A stretch of DNA of 38,615 nucleotides from Nitrospinota bacterium (GCA_016200345.1 JACQEX010000003.1:1-38615); one strand, 5' to 3'; counted from the stretch's first letter, positions 24,291 to 32,272 are shown. Made by a program: numbers and translations. The notes: generated from the sequence alone by a model not told the origin.

Positions 24291-24308
24291 ACCTACCTGC
24301 CGGTAGGT
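24291..24308. promoter_or_regulatory. TetR-type operator, site 2
   Basis: ACCTACC-TGCC-GGTAGGT has the same arms as site 1. As in site 1, a possible -10 (TATGCA, 24308-24313) starts at its last T, but no -35 like TTGACA precedes it (CCCACC there). Confidence 0.85.
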
Positions 24309-24352
24309 ATGCAAAAAGCAAATTAAATAATTAATTATTTTTGGAGGAAGTG

Positions 24353-25804
24353 ATGAGAAGGTACATCGAATGGGTCATAAAACACCGGGCGGGAATCATC
24401 GTGTTGACCGCGCTAATAACGCTCGGGCTTGTCTTCCAGCTTAAAAGCCTCTCCATAGTGTTGGATCCGGCAAAGCTTCTTCCGCAGTCGCACGAACTAG
24501 TGGCGGTCGGCAACAGGGTGGAGGAGCTCTTCGGCAACAAATTCACCGTCGTGGTGGGAATCCACGCAAAAAACGGAACCGCGCTAACCCCGCGCGTGCT
24601 CGAAAAGGCGCAGAGAATAACCTCCGCGATTTTAAAATCCAACGGCGCGATTAAGTCAAACGTCGTCAGCGTTTCGTCGCGAAAGGCAAAAAGCATCTCC
24701 ACGAACGACGGCGGGCTGGAGGTGCGGCAGTTGATGGCGTCCGTCCCGACCACGGAGAAGGGGCTGGCCGATTTGAAAAAGGCGCTCGACTCCAACCCCG
24801 TATATTCGAACCTGATAATTTCCAAGGATTACTCGACGCTCGCAATTGTCGCGGAATACAAAAACCTAGGCAGTTTTAGGGCCATAACCGGGCAGGTGGA
24901 GGCCATCATCGCAAAAGAGGCCGACGACGCGGTGGAAATCACGCTGGACGGCCAGCCGGTTTTCACGGCGATGATAGAAAAGTTTTCCGAGCGGATGGGA
25001 TTTTTCTTTCCGCTGGCCCTGTTGGTGATATCCCTGCTCCTTTACTGGGCCTTTAGGAGCGTGCAGGCGCTGTTTCTCCCGCTTGTGACCGCGTTATTGG
25101 CGGTTATTTGGAGCCTCGGGATAATGGGTCTTTTCAAGGTTCCGCTAGACCCGTTCAACGCCACCACGCCCATTCTCATCCTCGCCCTCTCCGCCGGACA
25201 CGCGGTGCAGATAATGAAGCGGTACTACGAGGAGTACCACCGCATCCGAAAAACATTCCCGACCATCGAGCCTCGATCCGCAAACAGACTTGCCGTGGTG
25301 GAATCCGTGACAAGCGTCGCCCCGGTGATGATGTCGGCAGGCCTAATCGCCGCGACCGGATTTTTCTCCCTTTTGGTTTTCGACATCAAGACCATCCAGA
25401 CGTTCGGCGTGTTCACCGGCTCCGGCATTTTAAGCGCGATGTTGCTCGAGATGTCGTTCATCCCCGCCCTTCGCTCCATGCTAAAGGCGCCCGGGAAAAA
25501 AGAGCGTCGTGGACTCCGTGGTGTCGGCCTGCGCCAACGCGGTTATCAACAACCGTCCCCGCGTCTTCGCCGTGTCGCTCGTCCTGCTGGCGGTGTTTGC
25601 CGTCGGCGGCGCGCGCGTAAAGGTGGACAACGCGACGAAGGGCGGTTTTTACGGGAACCTCAAGGAGCTGAGGGACGACGACAAATACAACGGCTGGATG
25701 GCCGGCGCCAACCCCATGTACCTTCTCATAGAGGGAAAGGCGGAGGACGCGATGAAGGAGCCGGCGGTTTTAAAGGGGATGGAGTCCATCCAAAGGGAGA
25801 TTGA
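24353..25804 (+). CDS. MMPL/RND exporter, N-terminal half (frameshifted)
   Basis: From an ATG with GGAGGAAG upstream. The first 383 codons (to about 25500) are the N-half of an MMPL-type RND transporter: TM1 (AGIIVLTALITLGLVFQL), a periplasmic domain, then TM2-6 (FFFPLALLVISLLLYWAF, ALFLPLVTALLAVIWSLGIMG, TTPILILALSAGHAVQIMKRYYEEY, VAPVMMSAGLIAATGFFSLLVF, FGVFTGSGILSAMLLEM). After the A6 run at 25496-25501 the frame becomes Arg-rich nonsense up to a stop at 25804, while the C-half continues in another frame. Removing one A gives an unbroken 1044-residue protein. The cause may be a real mutation, polymerase slippage on A6 or an assembly error. Likely role: proton-driven export of a lipid-like substrate. 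Confidence 0.8.
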   Translation: MRRYIEWVIKHRAGIIVLTALITLGLVFQLKSLSIVLDPAKLLPQSHELVAVGNRVEELFGNKFTVVVGIHAKNGTALTPRVLEKAQRITSAILKSNGAIKSNVVSVSSRKAKSISTNDGGLEVRQLMASVPTTEKGLADLKKALDSNPVYSNLIISKDYSTLAIVAEYKNLGSFRAITGQVEAIIAKEADDAVEITLDGQPVFTAMIEKFSERMGFFFPLALLVISLLLYWAFRSVQALFLPLVTALLAVIWSLGIMGLFKVPLDPFNATTPILILALSAGHAVQIMKRYYEEYHRIRKTFPTIEPRSANRLAVVESVTSVAPVMMSAGLIAATGFFSLLVFDIKTIQTFGVFTGSGILSAMLLEMSFIPALRSMLKAPGKKERRGLRGVGLRQRGYQQPSPRLRRVARPAGGVCRRRRARKGGQRDEGRFLREPQGAEGRRQIQRLDGRRQPHVPSHRGKGGGRDEGAGGFKGDGVHPKGD

Positions 25805-27488
25805 AAAAGACCCGATGGTCGGAAAAACCGTCTCGCTCGCCGACTACATAAAGCGGATAAACATGGCGATGAACGGCGACTCGAAGGAGTTCGACAAAAT
25901 ACCGGACGACAAAAACTTGATTGCCCAGTACCTTTTTCTGTATTCTACCTCGGGCGAACCGGGGGACTTTGACACGGTGGTGGACAACGGCTACAAAAAC
26001 GCAAGCGTCACGATTTTTTTAAAAACCGACTCCAGCGCGTTCACGGACGCGTTCGTCCAAAAAGTCCGCCGTCTCGGGGCGGACAGGTTAGGCCCGTACG
26101 CCACCATGAGGATCGGCGGCGGGGCCTCGTCCGGAACGGCCTTAAACGAGGTTTTAGTGCATGAAAAAATGTTGAACATCGCCCAAATAATGGCGGTGGT
26201 GTTCATCATCTCCTCCTTGGTGTTTCGCTCGGCGCTGGCCGGGGGGCTGGTGCTTGTTCCGCTGGTGGTCTCGGTCGCGGCGAATTTCGCCGTCATGGGA
26301 TTTTTTGGAATCCCGATGGAAATCGCCACCTCCACCATCTCCGCCATGGCGGTCGGCCTTGGCGCCGACTACGCGATTTATCTGGCGTTTAGAATGCGCG
26401 AGGAGCTAAGAAAAGGCGGGGACGAAAAACTGGCCGTCATGCGGGCGTTCTCCACCGCCGGAAAGGCCGACCTGCTTGTGGCGGCCTCCGTCGGGGCCGG
26501 GTACTTCATCCTGGTCTTTTCCTACGGATTCAACATCCACTTCTGGCTCGGCCTCCTTATAAGCATAGCGATGGTCACCAGCGCGTTCGCCTCCATAACC
26601 ATCTTCCCCGCGCTCATTCTCGCCCTGAGGCCCAAGTTTATTTTTGAGGGGAACGGATCAAAGGAGGACGACGACGCGACGGAGCCATCTGCGGCGGCGG
26701 CAGTTCTTGCGATAATCGCCGGCCTCGCGCTGACAGCTTCTACGGCAGGCGCCCGCGAGCTTTCGGCGGTCGAAATAATGAAGGCCAACTTTTCCGTGCA
26801 AAAGGTGGCGGATTCCGAGTCCGACGCGACCTTTAGGCTAGTGACCCAGACGGGCGAGGAGAGGATAAGAAAAACCCACGGCGTCGCCAAGCTGATAAAG
26901 GGGACCACCGACAACATGCAGTTGGTCCGCTTCGTCGCGCCGCCGGACATCAAGGGAACCACCACGCTCTCCATCGAGCATTCCGACAAGGACGACGACA
27001 TCTGGATTTACCTCCCCGCGCTGAAAAAAACCCGCAGGCTCGTCTCCAGCAACAAAAAGGACAGCTTCGTCGGCACCGATTTTTCCTACGGCGACGTGAT
27101 AGGCCACCGGGTCGAGGATTGGAACCACAAGCTGTTGCGTTCCGAAACTGTGGACGGCGCGGACTGCTACGTGCTGGAATCCACCCCGGCCCGGCCGTCG
27201 GTCGGCGAGGACTCGGGGTATTCAAAACGGGTCGGCTGGATACGAAAGGACGATTTCGTCGCGATTAAGGGGGAGATGTACGGCGAGGACGGAACCCTGC
27301 TAAAGCAGTTTTTCGCCGGCGACATAAAGGAGACCGACGCGGCGAACAAAAAATTCCAGGCGATGCGGATTGAGTCGCGCAACGTCCAGACCGGGCACAA
27401 GACCGTCATCACCTTCGAGAACTTCCGCGCGAAGGTGGGGATAAAGGACGAGATGTTCACCGCAAGATATCTGGAAAAAGATTTTTAA
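25509..27488 (+). CDS. MMPL/RND exporter C-terminal half fused to a LolA-like domain
   Basis: A 659-codon frame beginning at a GTG. Up to about residue 385 it is the second half of the RND transporter: TM7 (RPRVFAVSLVLLAVFAVGG), a periplasmic domain, TM8-12 (MLNIAQIMAVVFIISSLVF, GGLVLVPLVVSVAANFAVMGFFG, ISAMAVGLGADYAIYLAFRMREE and two more). Then comes SAAAAVLAIIAGLALTASTAGARE, which reads like a signal peptide with an AxA cleavage site, and a domain of about 240 residues of the outer-membrane lipoprotein-sorting (LolA-like) type (VRFVAPPDIKGTTTLSIEH, DDIWIYLPALKKTRRLVSSNKKDSFVGTDFSYGDV). In many genomes this is a separate periplasmic gene next to an RND exporter. Here it is in one frame with the pump, perhaps tethered, perhaps cleaved. 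Confidence 0.82.
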   Translation: MDSVVSACANAVINNRPRVFAVSLVLLAVFAVGGARVKVDNATKGGFYGNLKELRDDDKYNGWMAGANPMYLLIEGKAEDAMKEPAVLKGMESIQREIEKDPMVGKTVSLADYIKRINMAMNGDSKEFDKIPDDKNLIAQYLFLYSTSGEPGDFDTVVDNGYKNASVTIFLKTDSSAFTDAFVQKVRRLGADRLGPYATMRIGGGASSGTALNEVLVHEKMLNIAQIMAVVFIISSLVFRSALAGGLVLVPLVVSVAANFAVMGFFGIPMEIATSTISAMAVGLGADYAIYLAFRMREELRKGGDEKLAVMRAFSTAGKADLLVAASVGAGYFILVFSYGFNIHFWLGLLISIAMVTSAFASITIFPALILALRPKFIFEGNGSKEDDDATEPSAAAAVLAIIAGLALTASTAGARELSAVEIMKANFSVQKVADSESDATFRLVTQTGEERIRKTHGVAKLIKGTTDNMQLVRFVAPPDIKGTTTLSIEHSDKDDDIWIYLPALKKTRRLVSSNKKDSFVGTDFSYGDVIGHRVEDWNHKLLRSETVDGADCYVLESTPARPSVGEDSGYSKRVGWIRKDDFVAIKGEMYGEDGTLLKQFFAGDIKETDAANKKFQAMRIESRNVQTGHKTVITFENFRAKVGIKDEMFTARYLEKDF

Positions 27489-27502
27489 ATGTCAAAATTG
27501 TC

Positions 27503-27577
27503 ATCCCCGCGCACGCGGGGATCCATTTCCTTTAAAAACCTAAAAAACGGAGTTGGATGCCGGGTCAAGCCCGGCAT
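27503..27577. repeat. Pair of REP-like palindromes in opposite orientation (REPIN-like)
   Basis: ATCCCCGCG-CA-CGCGGGGAT (27503-27522) and ATGCCGGG-TCAAG-CCCGGCAT (27557-27577). The first is preceded by TTGTC and followed by CCATTTCC; the second, read in reverse, starts GTC in the same way. The pair fills the gap between the exporter and the beta-barrel. The 12020 palindrome is a third member. Confidence 0.7.
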
Positions 27578-27599
27578 GACAAAACGGGGGCAGAGTGAA

Positions 27600-28841
27600 A
27601 TGGAAATAAAATGGCTTAAGGTAGCGTTCGTTATTTTTTTTATCGCGCTTTGCGCCGACGGGGCGGCGTTCGCGGAGACGGACGGCTCCGTTAGGGCGTC
27701 CTACTGGAGCGCGTCCAAGATGAACGTGCCAAATTCCGACGCCGACTCCGCGTCGGCGTGGCTTAGGTCGTCCGGCTCGTCCGGCGAAAACGGCCTTGGA
27801 TACCACGCGGAGGGATGGGCGAGAAACGACGACGTGTTCAGAAGGGGCGTCGGCAAGGCGGACCTGTTGGAGGGATATTTATCTCTAACCAGCGGGGACT
27901 GGGATTTTCGCGCCGGACGGAAGGTGTTGGCATGGGGCAAGGCGGACGGAATAAATCCGACCGACAATCTATCAAGGCGCGACTATACGCTTTTGACGCC
28001 GGACGACGCCGACAACCGTAGCGGTTCGTCCGCGCTCGCCGCCTTCTACAACGCGGAGCCCTACAGGTTTTCGTTTATATGGACGCCGGAGTTCCGCCAA
28101 AACGTACTGCCGCTTGGCGTCGCCGGGATAACTTTTGCTGAAAACATGCCTCTGGACACGTGGAACCAATGGGCGACAAAAATGGAGTCCACCGGCGGAA
28201 AGGTTGATTGGTCGCTTTCCTACTTCGACGGGTGGGACAAAAATCCCAATTTTGCGTTCAAATCCGTCGGACTGGGCGGAATACTGGTGGGAGAGAGTTA
28301 CGGAAGGCTCCGCTCGCTGGGGGCGGACGCCGCGACCACGGCCGGGAGATACGGGTTTCGGACGGAGGCGGCCTACCTCTCTACGGACAGCCTGGACGGA
28401 TCGAACCCGTATTTAAAAAACAACTCGCTTTTTGTTGTGGCGGGCGGGGATAGGTCGTTTGACGGGGATTTTAACGTCAACATCCAATACCTTTTTAAGG
28501 AGGTGTTCAATTACCAGTCTTACACGGCCCAGCCGAACCCCTATGTGATGAACGTGGTAAAGATCCAGCAGATAGTGGCGGGACAGCTTTACGCCGTGCA
28601 GAACGGGGCCACCGCGCGCATAAACAAAAAATGGCGGAACGACACGATAACGGCGGAGGTCTCCGGCGTGTGGTGGGCGACGCAGGGGGACTTCCTAATC
28701 AGGCCGCGCCTGATTTGGCGCGCCACCGAGTCGCTCGTCCTCACGCTGGGGGCGGACACGTACGAGGGGCCGAAGGACAGCTTTTTCGGGATGCTAAAAA
28801 ATTCCGACACGGTCTTCGGCGAACTCCGCATCAATTTCTAA
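27600..28841 (+). CDS. Outer-membrane beta-barrel protein of an RND exporter operon (DUF1302-like)
   Basis: A 413-residue protein from the ATG at 27600. The ORF-track start at 27489 would translate the REP repeats into an N-terminal extension before the signal peptide (WLKVAFVIFFIALCADGAAFA), so it is rejected. The mature part alternates short amphipathic strands with Gly/Asp turns and ends in a terminal Phe (VFGELRINF), the outer-membrane insertion signal. RAGRKVLAWGKADGINPTDNLSRRDYTLL resembles the DUF1302-type family that accompanies RND pumps with LolA-like partners. It may receive or release the exported lipid at the outer membrane (inference). Confidence 0.78.
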   Translation: MEIKWLKVAFVIFFIALCADGAAFAETDGSVRASYWSASKMNVPNSDADSASAWLRSSGSSGENGLGYHAEGWARNDDVFRRGVGKADLLEGYLSLTSGDWDFRAGRKVLAWGKADGINPTDNLSRRDYTLLTPDDADNRSGSSALAAFYNAEPYRFSFIWTPEFRQNVLPLGVAGITFAENMPLDTWNQWATKMESTGGKVDWSLSYFDGWDKNPNFAFKSVGLGGILVGESYGRLRSLGADAATTAGRYGFRTEAAYLSTDSLDGSNPYLKNNSLFVVAGGDRSFDGDFNVNIQYLFKEVFNYQSYTAQPNPYVMNVVKIQQIVAGQLYAVQNGATARINKKWRNDTITAEVSGVWWATQGDFLIRPRLIWRATESLVLTLGADTYEGPKDSFFGMLKNSDTVFGELRINF

Positions 28842-28843
28842 TC

Positions 28844-28948
28844 GATAAACCACGAAAAACACGAAAAAGCACGAAATAAACAGAAGCGGGTTTAAGCCGC
28901 TCCACTCCATCCACCTTTTCGTGTCCTTTCGTGCCTTTCGTGGTTATC
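28844..28948. repeat. CACGAAA repeats in inverted arrangement between convergent genes
   Basis: GATAAACCACGAAAAACACG with further CACGAAA units (28844-28876) is mirrored by TTTCGTG units ending TTTCGTGGTTATC (28917-28948). The 32-nt arms match with few differences and could fold as a transcript-end structure for both flanking genes. Confidence 0.75.
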
Positions 28949-28971
28949 TTCTCCCGGTGTTTTTATTCGAC

Positions 28972-29880
28972 TCATCTTTTTTTGATGGACATGACCCCCG
29001 TGATAATCAGCGCGGTGCCGGCAATCTGCAACGCGGATATTTTCTCGCCCAAATATACGTAGGCCAGAAAAATCGTAAACACCGGCCCCACCGAGCTTAT
29101 TATCGCCGTGTTGCTGGCCCCTATCCGCCGCATCCCGATTGAAAACATCAGTATCGGTATCACGGTCGAAAAAATCGCCATAATCATAGAGAGCTTGTAG
29201 ACCTCGCGCGGCTGGATCAAAATCGCCCCGCCGTTCGCCGCAAAGTAGTGGATGAACGCGGCGGTTGTGGAGACGACCATCGCGTAGCCGGTAAACCGCA
29301 CCGCCCCGACGCGGGCGATGACCCCCTCGGCCCCCACGAGGTAGCTCGACCACGTGAAGGCGCACGCAAAAATCAAGACCGCGCCCAACATCACGTTCGG
29401 GCCGCTCACCGCCAAATCGTGCGACACGGCAAGCACGATGCCGCCGTAGCTGAGTCCGAGCGCGACGCCGTCCCGTTTGGTGATTTTCCTTCCCAAAAAT
29501 ATTGCCGACAAAATCACCGTCATCGTGGGATAAAGAAATAATATCAGCCTCTCAAGCCCGGCCGAGGCGTACTCAAGCCCCTTAAAGTCCAAAAGCGTGG
29601 AGAGGTAATATCCTATAAGGCCGAGCGCAACGAGGTTGAGCGCGTCCCTTCCGGCTATCCGCTCCTTCGAGCGCAGTTCGCCTATAATCGCCATCGCCAC
29701 GAAAAACGGCAGGGAAAAGCCCATCCTAAGCGAGAGCACCGTAATCGGATCCACGTTGTACCTGTAGGCCAGTTTGACGACGACCGCCTTCGCGGAAAAT
29801 CCGACCGCCGACAAAAGCACCAAGAACGAGCCTAAATAAACGCCGACCTGCTCTTTTTGCGGATGATTAATTTGGGCCAC
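28972..29880 (-). CDS. EamA/DMT-family transporter
   Basis: A 302-residue protein with ten hydrophobic helices in two EamA repeats. I set the start at the GTG at 29880 because AAGGAG (29890-29895 region) lies 8 nt upstream; the ORF-track start at 29964 adds a Cys/Arg-rich leader with no ribosome site. Recognisable are SAVGFSAKAVVVKLAYRY in helix 1, LYPTMTVILSAIFLGRKITKRDGVALGLSYGGIVL closing repeat 1, and VGPVFTIFLAYVYLGEKISALQIAGTALIITGVM closing repeat 2. DMT carriers export or import amino acids, nucleosides or similar metabolites; the substrate is not readable. It has a strong upstream promoter and a leader of about 230 nt. Confidence 0.88.
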   Translation of the reverse strand: MAQINHPQKEQVGVYLGSFLVLLSAVGFSAKAVVVKLAYRYNVDPITVLSLRMGFSLPFFVAMAIIGELRSKERIAGRDALNLVALGLIGYYLSTLLDFKGLEYASAGLERLILFLYPTMTVILSAIFLGRKITKRDGVALGLSYGGIVLAVSHDLAVSGPNVMLGAVLIFACAFTWSSYLVGAEGVIARVGAVRFTGYAMVVSTTAAFIHYFAANGGAILIQPREVYKLSMIMAIFSTVIPILMFSIGMRRIGASNTAIISSVGPVFTIFLAYVYLGEKISALQIAGTALIITGVMSIKKR

Positions 29881-30112
29881 GCAACACGCTCCTTTTTGTT
29901 TGTTGCGGATTTTGCGCCGGAACGAAGTGTAGGTGCACCGGGTAGCCTGTCCAACTATCTCCATTAAGGCGGACCGGTGCGCGGCTCACCGCTTTCTCGA
30001 GGACAAGCCTTATTCCATGAATAATGCGGTCTAGACGGCCTTCAACGCGCGGACGACGGTAATAACCGCCAGACGCCACGTATTAAGATTAGAGACCGTC
30101 TTGATAAACATG
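29881..30112 (-). other. Long untranslated leader of the EamA gene
   Basis: The predicted transcript runs about 230 nt before the GTG. It contains GC-rich self-complementary pieces (GCGG-TGAG-CCGC among them), but I could not match it to a known riboswitch class. A 70-codon frame (30079 to 29867) crosses it and could be a leader peptide, yet has no recognised family. Confidence 0.4.
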
Positions 30113-30118
30113 GGGGTG

Positions 30119-30147
30119 ATACTAAACGCCTTTCGTTTTTTTGTCAA
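30119..30147 (-). promoter_or_regulatory. Sigma-70 promoter for the EamA gene
   Basis: On the minus strand TTGACA (30142-30147), a 17-nt spacer and TAGTAT (30119-30124). Confidence 0.75.
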
Positions 30148-30167
30148 ATTCTGCCGATTAATTGGAG

Positions 30168-31742
30168 TTACTTTAGGACTTCGGAGAGGGCTTGGGGAAG
30201 GTAGTCAATCAATGCTGTGGCGGTTAGCGAATATGGGTCGTTGCGCATCGTGTAAATATCCGCCGACAGTCCGTGGACGTAGACGGCGGCGACCGAGGCG
30301 TTCAGCGGCGAAAGCCCCTGCGCGATATAGCCCGCTATCATCCCGCCCAGCACGTCCCCCGTGCCGCCGCTTGCAAGGTTTTGGTTCCCGGTCGGATTAA
30401 TGAACGCCGTGCCGTCCGGGGCCGATGTCACCGTCCGCGCCCCCTTCAGCACGGTCACGCAATTAAACTCCTTGGAAAAACTTTTTGCCACGGTCAGCCT
30501 GTCCGCGTTTATCTCGGCCGTCGTCTTTCCCGTAAGCGAGGCCATCTCGCCCGGATGTGGCGTAATAACCACCGGAGCGCGGGCCGATTTCAGCACGTCC
30601 GCCTTTCCCGCTATGTTGTTAAGCCCGTCCGCGTCTATCACCATCGGAATCTCAAGCGAGGCCGCAAGCCGCAAGGCCAGCACCTCGCGGTTTAGGCTCC
30701 TCCCCATTCCGGGGCCGATTAGGATAGCCGATTTGCCCTCGGAAAATTTTAGGATTTTTTCCGCGTTTCCTGCGTCGCCTATCCCCGCGCCAAGTTTTAG
30801 CGACATCACCTCCAAAACCCCGAGCTCCAACCGTCCGGCAAGGTCCGCCGGAACCGCCGCCGTGGAAAGCCCGGCGCCTACCTTGAGAGCGGCGAGTGCT
30901 GAGAGCGCGACGGCGCCCCCCATCCCCTCGGAGCCGCCCGTGACGACAACGTGACCGTACGTACCCTTGTGGGCCGTCGGCGGTCGCGGCGGTAAAATGC
31001 TTTTTATGTACGCGGAGTCCGGCAAAAACGCCTCGCACGGGGACGACGCGATTAGCGGCGGCGGAAAGGATATGTCCGCCGTTTTTAATCTTCCAACCGA
31101 CTCAGCCGATGGATAAAACATAAGCCCCGTTTTTGGAAGGCCGAATGTTATTGTCGCGTCCGCCCGCACGTTCAGCCCGTAGATTGCCCCCTTGTCGGCG
31201 CTCAACCCTGTGGGAACGTCCAACGCGAGGCAAAAGCGTTTCCAATCGTTGATTTTCTCCACGGCGGTTTTATACATCCCCTTTAGCTCCGCGTTTAGGC
31301 CGGTGCCCAAAAGCGCGTCCACCAAAACGTCGGCGTGGCGTATCGCAATCTTGTGTTTTTTGAGGTCGGTCTCGTCCAGAAACTCCTTCATCCTCCCGCC
31401 GACGGAGAGGTATGCCTCCATGTTTATCTTTGCGCTCCCCTTAATCTCCCCCTTGGGGACGACGAGGTAAACCGCCGGGTCAAGGCCGCGGGTGAACAGG
31501 TGCCGGGCAAGGACAAACCCGTCGCCGCCGTTGTTTCCCTTTCCGCAGAAAATGCCGATTCGCTTTCCCTCCAGCCCGCCGAGCAGTTCCTGCAGGTAGA
31601 GCATGGATTGAATTCCGGCGTTTTCCATAAGAACCAGCTCCGGCACTCCGTATTTTTCGATCGCCAGACGGTCAATCTCCCGCATCTGGGCTGAGGACAC
31701 GACCTTCAACGGGTGGGTGTTGGGGGAGTTCTCGCTTTTCAT
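30168..31742 (-). CDS. nnr: Bifunctional NAD(P)HX epimerase/dehydratase
   Basis: A 524-residue YjeF-type repair enzyme. The N-terminal half (about 1-225) is the epimerase: SSAQMREIDRLAIEKYG, FCGKGNNGGDGFVLARHL, DALLGTGLNAELKG. The C-terminal half is the ADP/ATP-dependent dehydratase: KGTYGHVVVTGGSEGMGGAVALSALAALKVGAGLS, GPGMGRS, VIDADGLN, ITPHPGEMASLTG, NQNLASGGTGDVLGGMIAG. Together they restore damaged (hydrated) NADH and NADPH. Length and motifs are complete. It is downstream of the HU terminator, so it needs its own promoter or readthrough. GGGAAAATGG is the only weak ribosome-site candidate. Confidence 0.96.
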   Translation of the reverse strand: MKSENSPNTHPLKVVSSAQMREIDRLAIEKYGVPELVLMENAGIQSMLYLQELLGGLEGKRIGIFCGKGNNGGDGFVLARHLFTRGLDPAVYLVVPKGEIKGSAKINMEAYLSVGGRMKEFLDETDLKKHKIAIRHADVLVDALLGTGLNAELKGMYKTAVEKINDWKRFCLALDVPTGLSADKGAIYGLNVRADATITFGLPKTGLMFYPSAESVGRLKTADISFPPPLIASSPCEAFLPDSAYIKSILPPRPPTAHKGTYGHVVVTGGSEGMGGAVALSALAALKVGAGLSTAAVPADLAGRLELGVLEVMSLKLGAGIGDAGNAEKILKFSEGKSAILIGPGMGRSLNREVLALRLAASLEIPMVIDADGLNNIAGKADVLKSARAPVVITPHPGEMASLTGKTTAEINADRLTVAKSFSKEFNCVTVLKGARTVTSAPDGTAFINPTGNQNLASGGTGDVLGGMIAGYIAQGLSPLNASVAAVYVHGLSADIYTMRNDPYSLTATALIDYLPQALSEVLK

Positions 31743-31784
31743 AACGCCATTTTCCCACTATCCTTGAACATTTCCAAATTGGAC

Positions 31785-31833
31785 AAAAAAAAGGCCTCCC
31801 TTTGCCCCTTCATTTCTGAAGACGGGGGAAGCC
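31785..31833 (-). terminator. Rho-independent terminator after the HU gene
   Basis: On the minus strand GGCTTCCC (31826-31833) pairs with GGGAGGCC (31793-31800), including one G-T pair, and eight T follow (31785-31792). Confidence 0.75.
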
Positions 31834-31857
31834 CAGTAACAAGCTTAATTTAAGTTG

Positions 31858-32151
31858 TTATTTCTTTTTCGGACCGAGAACCGCGTCCTTGGCCGCTTTG
31901 GCAACCTTGAACTTAATGACTTTCTTGGCCGGGATTTTGATGGACTCGCCGGTCTGCGGGTTGCGGCCGATCCTGGCCTTGCGGTTCACGAGAACCAACT
32001 TGCCGAGGCCCGGAATGGTGAAGCCGTTCTTCGCCTCTTTGTAGGCAAGCGCCACGACCGACTCCAAGAGGGCGACCGCCGATTTCTTGGTTATGCTGTG
32101 CTCTTTCGCCAAGCTGTCCGCAATCTGTGATTTAGTCATCTGTTGAGCCAT
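31858..32151 (-). CDS. hup: HU-family DNA-binding protein
   Basis: A 97-residue histone-like protein. MTKSQIADSLAKEHSITKKSAVALLESVVALAYKEAKNGFTIPGLGKLVLVNRKARIGRNPQTGESIKIPAKKVIKFKVAKAAKDAV matches HU from end to end, with the DNA-intercalating arm NPQTGE. It bends and compacts DNA as a dimer. A short Lys tail (GPKKK) is extra. It is a single-gene unit bracketed by a structured leader and a strong terminator. GGGGAG lies about 6 nt before the ATG. Confidence 0.95.
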   Translation of the reverse strand: MAQQMTKSQIADSLAKEHSITKKSAVALLESVVALAYKEAKNGFTIPGLGKLVLVNRKARIGRNPQTGESIKIPAKKVIKFKVAKAAKDAVLGPKKK

Positions 32152-32189
32152 TATTTCTCCCCAAAAAAAATGTTAAAAAAATACCACCA

Positions 32190-32269
32190 CCCCGTTGCAC
32201 TCAACGAGGCTTTGTTCCCATGACCCCTAAAATGCAATGCCCGTTAGGACATACCCGATGGAACAAGGC
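32190..32269 (-). promoter_or_regulatory. Structured 5' leader of the HU gene
   Basis: At the predicted transcript start GCCTTGTTCC (32269-32260) can pair with GGGAACAAAGCC (32219-32208) with one mismatch. Next, CCTCGTTG-AGTG-CAACGGGG (32209-32190) forms an 8-bp hairpin, followed 9 nt later by seven T. This could be an attenuator or an autoregulatory element; no known class was recognised. Confidence 0.4.
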
Positions 32270-32272
32270 GTA

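Noticed and set aside
25494-25502. Classical -1 frameshift heptamer (A AAA AAG) at the exporter break
   Set aside because: The phase is wrong: the zero frame reads AAA AAA G, and joining the halves needs a +1 shift (one base fewer), not -1.
27489-27599. 37-residue N-terminal extension of the beta-barrel
   Set aside because: It translates two REP-like palindromes and would bury the signal peptide; the ATG at 27600 is the better start.
29867-30079. 70-codon frame in the EamA leader as a real gene
   Set aside because: No ribosome site, a GTG start, no recognised family, and it runs into the EamA start region. Mentioned only as a possible leader peptide.
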